A model generated the notes under the pieces. It was given only the letters and a program-made list of their open reading frames with translations, did no database searches and was not told where the DNA came from. Of a DNA stretch of 64,000 nt, positions 58,359 through 64,000 are shown in pieces. The DNA lies in contig NZ_BOMV01000069.1 of the NCBI RefSeq assembly GCF_016862375.1, forward strand, positions 1 through 64,000, read 5' to 3'. Numbering within the stretch: the first letter of the stretch is position 1; each line of letters starts with the position of its first letter. The translations under genes were made by a program, and so were the position numbers. This DNA is from Paractinoplanes rishiriensis (GTDB lineage Bacteria > Actinomycetota > Actinomycetes > Mycobacteriales > Micromonosporaceae).

Positions 58359-59306
58359 GTGGAAACTGCGCTCTCGACCTCGCCCGCCTGGGGCATCGGC
58401 ATCGCCACCGTCACGGCCGACGGGCAGGTGCTCGACACCTGGTATCCGGACGGCTTCCTGGGTCTGGGTGCGCCACCCGCCGAGGCGCCGGTGCTGCCCG
58501 CCGGGCTGACCGGGCCCAAGGCGCTGGCCGGGCTGTCCACCGTCGAGGTTCGCACCACGGTCGGGTCGCTGGCCGACCCGATCAAGGACGGCGCGGACGC
58601 GTACCTGCGCCTGCATCTGCTCTCGCACCGTCTGGTCGTGCCCAACTCGATCAACCTCGAGGGCATCTTCGGCACGCTCGCGAACGTCGCCTGGACCTCG
58701 GCCGGCCCCTGCCCGCCGGACCGGGTCGACGAGTTGCGGCTGCTGGAGCGGGCCGCCGGCCGCCACCTGAGCGTGTACGGCGTCGACAAGTTCCCCCGGA
58801 TGACCGACTACGTGGTGCCCGGCGGCGTGCGGATCGCCGACGCCGACCGGGTGCGGCTGGGCGCCCACCTGGCCGCCGGCACCACGGTCATGCACGAGGG
58901 CTTCATCAACTTCAACGCCGGCACGCTGGGCACCTCGATGGTGGAGGGCCGCATCGTGCAGGGCGTGGTGGTCGGCGACAGCTCGGACGTCGGCGCGGGC
59001 GCGTCCATCATGGGCACGCTCTCCGGCGGCGGTAAGGACAAGGTCCGGATCGGCGAGCGCAGCCTGCTCGGCGCCAACGCGGGCATCGGCATCTCGCTCG
59101 GCGACGACTGCGTGGTCGAGGCCGGCTGCTACATCACGGCCGGCTCGAAGCTCACCCTGCCGGACGGCCAGGTGGTCAAGGCCCGCGAGCTGTCCGGGGT
59201 CAACGGCCTGCTGTTCTGGCGCAATTCGGTGACCGGCGCGCTGGAGGCCCGCCCGCGCAAGGGCACCGGCATCGAGCTGAACGCCATCCTGCACGCCAAC
59301 GACTAG
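58359..59306 (+). CDS. dapD: Tetrahydrodipicolinate N-succinyltransferase (actinobacterial type)
   Basis: A 315-residue left-handed beta-helix acyltransferase. Hexapeptide repeats run through HEGFINFNAGTLGTSMVEGRI, VVGDSSDVGAGASIMGTLSGGG and LLGANAGIGISLGDDCVVEAG. It carries the actinobacterial N-terminal extension. The enzyme uses succinyl-CoA. GTG 58359 (VETALSTSP) is the likely start. Confidence 0.95.
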   Translation: METALSTSPAWGIGIATVTADGQVLDTWYPDGFLGLGAPPAEAPVLPAGLTGPKALAGLSTVEVRTTVGSLADPIKDGADAYLRLHLLSHRLVVPNSINLEGIFGTLANVAWTSAGPCPPDRVDELRLLERAAGRHLSVYGVDKFPRMTDYVVPGGVRIADADRVRLGAHLAAGTTVMHEGFINFNAGTLGTSMVEGRIVQGVVVGDSSDVGAGASIMGTLSGGGKDKVRIGERSLLGANAGIGISLGDDCVVEAGCYITAGSKLTLPDGQVVKARELSGVNGLLFWRNSVTGALEARPRKGTGIELNAILHAND

Positions 59307-59307
59307 A

Positions 59308-60141
59308 TCAGGGCTGGATCAGCGCCCGGGCCGCGGCCGCTTTGACGGCAGCGGTCAGCTCGTCGAGCACCTCCGACCCGATCCGCCAGTACTGCCAGTA
59401 CAGCGGCACATCCAGGTGCTTATCCGAAAATATCTCGACATAGTGCCCGGCGGCTAGGCCCGGCCGGGCGATCTGCGCCGGCACCATCCCCCAGCCCAAC
59501 CCGAGCCGGATCGCCTCGACGAACGCCGCGGCCGCCGGCACGTAGTGGACCGGCGGGTCCAGCGCGCGCCGCTCCACCGACGCCAGGAACCGGTGCTGCA
59601 ACCGGTCCTTGCGGTTGTAGACGACCATCGGCGACAGCGCGAGATCGGCCGGCAACGACGCGGCACCCACAGCCAGGTACCGCATCGCGCCCAGCCGCTC
59701 CAGCCGGCAGCCCTGCACCACCACGTGATCGGCGGTGACCGCGGCCATCGCGGTGCCCGAGCGCAGCAGGCCGGCCGTGTAGTCCTGGTCGTCGGTGTGC
59801 AGTTCGTAGGCCGGCCCCGGCACCGCAGCCAGCGCCGGCAGGAACCAGGTGAGCAGCGAGTCCGCGTTCACCACGATCGACAGCCGGGTGCCGTCCCGGG
59901 CCTGGGCCAGCGCCTCGCGTTCGAGCAGCGCCACCTGTCCGGCGAACCGGACCAGCGCCTCGCCCGCCGGGGTGGCCACGCACGGCCGGGCCCGCCGCAC
60001 CAGCACCTGGCCGACCGCGCGTTCCAGGGCCTTGATCCGCTGACTCACCGCGGACGGCGTGACGTGCAGCACCCGGGCCGCCGCGTCGAAGCTGCCGGTC
60101 TCGACCACAGCCTGGAAGGTCGCGAGCTGTACCTGATCCAC
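59308..60141 (-). CDS. lysG: LysG/ArgP-type LysR regulator
   Basis: A 277-residue LysR protein, HTH in TFQAVVETGSFDAAARVLHVTPSAVSQRIKALERAVG, then a binding domain. It is divergent from an exporter of the LysE family, 71 bp apart, the classic lysG-lysE layout in which LysG activates lysE when lysine or arginine builds up. Start ATG 60141. Confidence 0.94.
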   Translation of the reverse strand: MDQVQLATFQAVVETGSFDAAARVLHVTPSAVSQRIKALERAVGQVLVRRARPCVATPAGEALVRFAGQVALLEREALAQARDGTRLSIVVNADSLLTWFLPALAAVPGPAYELHTDDQDYTAGLLRSGTAMAAVTADHVVVQGCRLERLGAMRYLAVGAASLPADLALSPMVVYNRKDRLQHRFLASVERRALDPPVHYVPAAAAFVEAIRLGLGWGMVPAQIARPGLAAGHYVEIFSDKHLDVPLYWQYWRIGSEVLDELTAAVKAAAARALIQP

Positions 60142-60212
60142 CTGAAGAAATCTAATGCAACGTCAAAATCTTTAGCTGGAGTACGACGAGAGGGCTCCTT
60201 AGCGTCGATGGC

Positions 60213-60809
60213 ATGCTGATTTCCGCGCTCGCCGGTTTCGCCGCGTCCGCCGTCCTGATCATCGCGATCGGGGCACAGAACGCATTCGTGCTGCGCCAGG
60301 GGCTGCGCCGCGAGCACGTGGTCGTGGTGGTGGCCACCTGCGCGCTCGCCGACCTGCTGCTGATCCTGGCCGGGATCGGCGGCCTGGGCGCGATGGTGAC
60401 GGCCCGGCCGGACGCGGTCACCGCGATCCGCTGGTTCGGCGCGGCCTTCCTGATCGCGTACGGGATCATGGCCGCTCGCCGCGCGATCCGCCCCACCACG
60501 CTGAGCCCCACCGAGAGTGCGCCCGCCACGGCGCGCGCGACCCTGCTCACCTGCCTGGCCCTCACGTTTCTCAACCCGCACGTCTACCTGGACACCGTGC
60601 TGCTGCTCGGCTCGGTGGCGCAGCAGCACGCGCACCGCTGGGTCTTCGGGATCGGCGCGGCGGCGGCTAGCCTGGCCTGGTTCACCGCTCTCGGCGCCGG
60701 TGCGCACCGGCTCGCTCCGCTGCTGGCCCGGCCGGCCGCGTGGCGGGTGCTGGACGGCCTCATCGCGGCGGTGATGCTGGCCATCGGCGTCATACTCGTG
60801 GTGGCTTGA
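60213..60809 (+). CDS. lysE: LysE/ArgO-type basic amino acid exporter
   Basis: A 198-residue membrane protein with about five to six helices. The signature near the N-terminus is AIGAQNAFVLRQGLRREHVVVVV and later FLNPHVYLDTVLLLGSVAQQ. It exports L-lysine and L-arginine. With lysG next to it and dapDE close by, this is a lysine homeostasis cluster. Confidence 0.95.
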   Translation: MLISALAGFAASAVLIIAIGAQNAFVLRQGLRREHVVVVVATCALADLLLILAGIGGLGAMVTARPDAVTAIRWFGAAFLIAYGIMAARRAIRPTTLSPTESAPATARATLLTCLALTFLNPHVYLDTVLLLGSVAQQHAHRWVFGIGAAAASLAWFTALGAGAHRLAPLLARPAAWRVLDGLIAAVMLAIGVILVVA

Positions 60810-60843
60810 CCCTCCAGCAGGTCGAGACGGCAGGGTCGGCGGG

Positions 60844-61905
60844 GTGCGAGGAGACATGCGCGGCATCGGTGAGGTGGCCCGGGCCAGTGGGCTGACGATC
60901 AGCGCGCTGCGGTTCTACGACGGCGCGGGCGTGCTGGTGCCGGCCGAGGTGGACCCGGCGACGGGCTATCGGCGCTATGCCGACGACCAGGTTCGGGCGG
61001 CCCGGCTGATCGCCGGGCTCCGCCGGGTGGGCATGCCGGTCGCGGAGATCGCGCGGGCGGTGCGAGACCTGGGTGACAACCCCGATGCCGTACGACGTCA
61101 GCTCGACCGGCACCGGCGGCGTCTCGAGGACGGCCTGGCCGATGCGCGGCGCGAACTCCTCCGCATCCACACCCTGCTCGACCTGGAGGAGAACCTGATG
61201 ACCCGGATCACCCTGCCGTCCGCCGCGCTGGCGGCCACCCTCGACGCGGTCCGTTTCGCGGCCGGTCAAGACCCGGCGATTCCGCAGCTCAGTTGCGTGC
61301 TCGCGGAGATCGCCGAGGAGGCGCTGACGCTGGTGGCCACCGACCGCTACCGGCTCGCGACGGCCACCGCCCCGGCCGCTGTGGAGGGCCCGGCCGGCCG
61401 GTTCCTGCTGCCGCTCGACTTCGTCGACCGGGTCCGTCGGCTGCCGGCGGGCGGTCCGGTCACGCTCGATTTTTCCGATGCGGAGGTACGGGCGGAGGCC
61501 GGCGGGACGGTCGTCGAGAGCAAGCCGCTGCCGGGCGATTATCCCGACGCCCGGCGCCTGACCGAGTCCGGTCCGGACGTACGCCGGGTGGTGGTGGACG
61601 TCGCCAGGCTGCGCGAACAGGTGTCCGCCGAGCCGGCCGTGATCCGGGAGCACGAAGGTTCCGCGTACCAGGTCTCGGTCTTGGGCTTGGACCCCGCGGG
61701 AAGCCTGCGCCTGGCCGCCGAGAGTGAGTGGGCAGCCGGCGCCGACGAGCACGTGGCGGTCAACCGCGAGTTCCTGCTGCAGGCGCTGGACGCCGGCGGC
61801 GCCGGTCAACTGGTGCTGGAGCTGGACGGCCCGATCAAACCGCTGGCCGTACGGGTGCCGGGCGATGACTCGCGCTTCTCGCTGCTGATGCCGGTGCGGC
61901 ACTGA
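60844..61905 (+). CDS. MerR regulator fused to a sliding-clamp-like domain
   Basis: A 353-residue protein. The first 115 residues are a MerR DNA-binding and dimer region (RGIGEVARASGLTISALRFYDGAGVLVPAEVDPATGYRRY). The C-terminal part resembles the middle and last domains of DNA polymerase III beta: IPQLSCVLAEIAEEALTLVATDRYRLATATAP (about 140-171) and VNREFLLQALDAG near 304, with LELDGPIKPLAVRVP at the end. Such fusions exist in some actinobacteria; no function is known. It starts at GTG 60844 or ATG 60859. Confidence 0.88.
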   Translation: MRGDMRGIGEVARASGLTISALRFYDGAGVLVPAEVDPATGYRRYADDQVRAARLIAGLRRVGMPVAEIARAVRDLGDNPDAVRRQLDRHRRRLEDGLADARRELLRIHTLLDLEENLMTRITLPSAALAATLDAVRFAAGQDPAIPQLSCVLAEIAEEALTLVATDRYRLATATAPAAVEGPAGRFLLPLDFVDRVRRLPAGGPVTLDFSDAEVRAEAGGTVVESKPLPGDYPDARRLTESGPDVRRVVVDVARLREQVSAEPAVIREHEGSAYQVSVLGLDPAGSLRLAAESEWAAGADEHVAVNREFLLQALDAGGAGQLVLELDGPIKPLAVRVPGDDSRFSLLMPVRH

Positions 61906-62113
61906 TCCCCTGATAGTGCTTGACGTCGAGGCGCTCCGCGACGGCCCGCTCCCGGCGGGTGAGCTCGCGGGGCGCTTCGCGCTGAGCCGGCCGGCACCGC
62001 TACTGGCCCGGCATCCTGAAGCGGATCGAGTTTGCCATACCGTAACCATGTTTCCCGCTTGAGTCGTGTCACAACGGGGGCCCCGACCCCCGGCACTTGG
62101 CTACCGTCTGCAT

Positions 62114-62863
62114 GTGCGCATCCGGCAGCAGCAGCGGGACGACTCGGCCGAGTCGGCGATGCAGGCTGCCCACGGCGAGCGCGCCACCTCGTGGGAGTTC
62201 GCCTGGCTCGACGGCCGGCCCGGGGAACCGTCCTGGTCGTACCCCGATCTGGCCCGTAACCTGACCCGCCGGGCGAGCGCCCTCCTCGACCTCGACACCG
62301 GCAGCGGCGAGCTGCTGGCCGAGCTGGCCCCGCTGCCGCCGCACACGGTCGCCGTGGAGAGCTGGGCCCGCAACACCCCGGTGGCCCGCGACCGGCTGGC
62401 GCCGTTCGGCGTCGAGGTGCTCACCGAACTGCCCGGCGGCGAGGAAGAGTTCGACCTCGTGCTGAGCCGGCACGGCCGGTTGCCCGCCGACGACATCTGC
62501 CGGCTGCTGCGACCCGGCGGCCGGCTGCTCAGCCAGCAGGTCGGCAGCGACGACCTGGCCGGTCTCAACGAGGCGCTCGGCGCGCCGCCGCCCTACCACC
62601 GGCAGTGGACCGGCGAGACGGCCGCCGCCGCGCTGGAGCAGGCCGGGCTCGACGTGATCGACGTGCGCGAGGAACGGCCCTCGATCACCTTCCACGACGT
62701 CGCCTCCGTGGTGCGCCAGCTGCGCGACCTGCCCTGGCAGATCCGTGACTTCACGCCCGAGCGGTACGCCGAGGCCCTCGACCGCCTCGACTCCTACCTG
62801 CGGGTGCACGGCGAACTGACGGTCACCGCGCACCGCTTCCTGGTGCAGGCGGTCCGGCGCTGA
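62114..62863 (+). CDS. SAM-dependent methyltransferase-like protein
   Basis: A 249-residue class I methyltransferase fold: LLDLDTGSGELLAELAP (motif I), TVAVESWARNTP (acidic after strand 2), EEEFDLVLSRHGRLPADDICRLLRPGGRLLSQQ (motifs post I). GTG 62114 is preferred. Substrate unknown. It is followed by the nitrilase gene on the same strand. Confidence 0.85.
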   Translation: MRIRQQQRDDSAESAMQAAHGERATSWEFAWLDGRPGEPSWSYPDLARNLTRRASALLDLDTGSGELLAELAPLPPHTVAVESWARNTPVARDRLAPFGVEVLTELPGGEEEFDLVLSRHGRLPADDICRLLRPGGRLLSQQVGSDDLAGLNEALGAPPPYHRQWTGETAAAALEQAGLDVIDVREERPSITFHDVASVVRQLRDLPWQIRDFTPERYAEALDRLDSYLRVHGELTVTAHRFLVQAVRR

Positions 62864-62898
62864 CGCGGTCGCTGGTCGTCGCGGTCAGCCAGCCGCCG

Positions 62899-63588
62899 GT
62901 GACCTCCCTCGACGTCGCCCGCAACGCGGCCGTGCACGCCGCCGTGGTCCGGGCCGCGTCCGCCCGGGTGGTGGTGTTCCCCGAACTGTCGCTGACCGGG
63001 TACGAGTTGGCGGCACCGCTGCTCGACCCGGACGACTCCCGGCTGGCGCCCCTGGTGACGGCGTGCGCCGAGACCGGCACGACCGCGCTGGCCGGTGCGC
63101 CGGTGGCCGGGCCGCACATCGCGATGCTGGCGGTCGACCGGGACGGGGTCCGGGTCGTCTACCGCAAGCAGCATCCGCACGGCGACGACGAGGCCCGCTT
63201 CCGGCCCGGACCGGCGCCCGCGGTGCTCGAGGTGGACGGGTGGCGGCTCGGGCTGGCGATCTGCCGCGACACCGGGATCGCCGATCACGCGGCGGCGACC
63301 GCCGCGCTGGGCATCGACGCCTATCTGGCCGGGGCCGCCGACCAACCCGAGGCCGACGAGATGATGGCCGAGCGGGCGCGACGCATCAGCAGCACGTACG
63401 GCGTGTGGGTGGGGTTCGCCTGCTTCGCGGGGCCGACCGGCGATCCGTTTCCGCAGACCGCCGGCCGGTCCGGCATCTGGCGGCCGGACGGCACCGTCGC
63501 CGCGCGGGCCGGCCGGGCGGCCGGCGAGATCGTGCGGGTCAGGCTGGACGCCGGGCCAGCGTCAGCGTCGTCGTCAGGTCGAGGGTGA
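62899..63588 (+). CDS. Carbon-nitrogen hydrolase (nitrilase family)
   Basis: A nitrilase-superfamily hydrolase: catalytic Glu in VVVFPELSLTGYEL, Lys in VYRKQHPHG, Cys in LGLAICRDTGI. GTG 62899 is the first standard start, but in-frame sequence upstream encodes SLVVAVSQPPV, the conserved first strand, so the true start may be the CTG at 62860, which overlaps the previous stop (CTGA). Such enzymes cleave amides or nitriles; the substrate is unknown. The 3' end overlaps the convergent methyltransferase by 50 bp. Confidence 0.85.
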   Translation: MTSLDVARNAAVHAAVVRAASARVVVFPELSLTGYELAAPLLDPDDSRLAPLVTACAETGTTALAGAPVAGPHIAMLAVDRDGVRVVYRKQHPHGDDEARFRPGPAPAVLEVDGWRLGLAICRDTGIADHAAATAALGIDAYLAGAADQPEADEMMAERARRISSTYGVWVGFACFAGPTGDPFPQTAGRSGIWRPDGTVAARAGRAAGEIVRVRLDAGPASASSSGRG

Positions 63589-64000
63589 GCACGCCGCCGA
63601 AGCTCTCGATCAGGCCCTCAAGCTCGCCCAGCAGCCGGCCCTGCACCTCGGGCGCGTGCCGGCGGAACGGCGAGAACGTGCGCACCAGCGCCTGGTAGCG
63701 GGCCGTGCTGAAGCTCGGGTAGGTGTGCCACAGGCGGTCCTCGACGTCCGGCCAGAGCCCGGCCGCGGTCAGGTCGGCCCGCACCCAGTGCTCCCCGCGG
63801 CGCGGCACGTCCGGGTCGAACCGCTGGTAGAGGGCGTCGATCGCGGCCGCCTCGTCGGTGTCGGCGATGCCGTAGGTGTGCGCCAGGATCGCCAGCACGC
63901 CGCCCGGCACGAGCGCGTCGTAGGCCCGGCGGTTGCGAGTCTCGGGCTCCATCCACTGCCAGGCCGTGGCGCAGGTGATCAGGTCGACGCCACCGGCCGG
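63539..64000 (-). CDS. Methyltransferase, partial at right edge
   Basis: The C-terminal part of a class I SAM methyltransferase, cut by the window. Visible: VDLITCATAWQWMEPETRNRRAY and PGGVLAILAHTYGI (end of the Rossmann part), then helices to LTLARRPA. Methyltransferase type-11 proteins have the AxAWQWM motif typical of the UbiE/Coq5-like group. Confidence 0.8.
   Translation of the reverse strand, partial: PAGGVDLITCATAWQWMEPETRNRRAYDALVPGGVLAILAHTYGIADTDEAAAIDALYQRFDPDVPRRGEHWVRADLTAAGLWPDVEDRLWHTYPSFSTARYQALVRTFSPFRRHAPEVQGRLLGELEGLIESFGGVLTLDLTTTLTLARRPA

Overview
The window is high-GC actinobacterial DNA. The gene order from about 19.2 to 53.3 kb matches the conserved actinobacterial block best known from Mycobacterium tuberculosis (Rv3193c to Rv3202c: UPF0182 protein, YlbL/Lon-like protease, DUF2342 zincin, ABC1 kinase, WhiB7, UvrD2, mycoredoxin, NudC, AdnB, AdnA). 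The dapE/dapD, LysG/LysE and ECF42 content and the very high GC suggest a Micromonosporaceae-type host (Actinoplanes-like); that placement is inference.

Region 1 (1 to about 14.77 kb) is the right-hand part of an integrated mobile element, phage-like at its left side; its left end lies outside the window. A leftward packaging module (HNH endonuclease, small membrane protein, terminase small and large subunits) is followed by two cargo-like genes (a DUF4238 protein and a membrane-anchored unknown), a gene-free stretch of about 1 kb, and a rightward run of about a dozen small unknown genes. An excisionase and a tyrosine integrase follow, abutting the 3' end of an initiator tRNA (fMet) gene. The most striking content is in the rightward run. 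Five intergenic spaces (7.73, 9.89, 10.58, 11.66 and 12.01 kb) each hold a complete type II hammerhead self-cleaving ribozyme, with the conserved core, a GUC cleavage site, covarying stems, and a covarying pseudoknot between loop I and the nucleotides just after stem II. Four of the five predicted cut sites lie 51-56 nt before the next start codon. Two other spaces in the same run carry a different repeated fold that looks like a tRNA acceptor stem plus T-arm. The operon therefore appears to be punctuated by self-cleaving and possibly processed RNA elements.

Region 2 (14.77 to 19.17 kb) lies between two identical direct copies of the fMet tRNA gene. It holds an ECF42-type sigma factor convergent with its DGPF/YCII partner, an S66 LD-carboxypeptidase, a decayed IS5-type transposase, and two 18-bp tandem-repeat tracts.

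Region 3 (19.2 to 53.3 kb) is core chromosome: the conserved block named above, a cluster of four DnaA boxes, whiB7 behind a leader ORF and an intrinsic-terminator attenuator, an M16 peptidase pair with nudC, an Rrf2-SsuABC-type sulfonate/nitrate uptake operon, plsC, a cold shock gene and adnBA. A degenerate tnpB element sits immediately upstream of adnA.

Region 4 (54 to 64 kb) is also core: a LacI regulator, two tandem LOG-family genes, divergent dapE and dapD (lysine/DAP pathway), divergent lysG and lysE (lysine export), a MerR regulator fused to a sliding-clamp-like domain, and methyltransferase and nitrilase genes, with a methyltransferase cut by the right edge.
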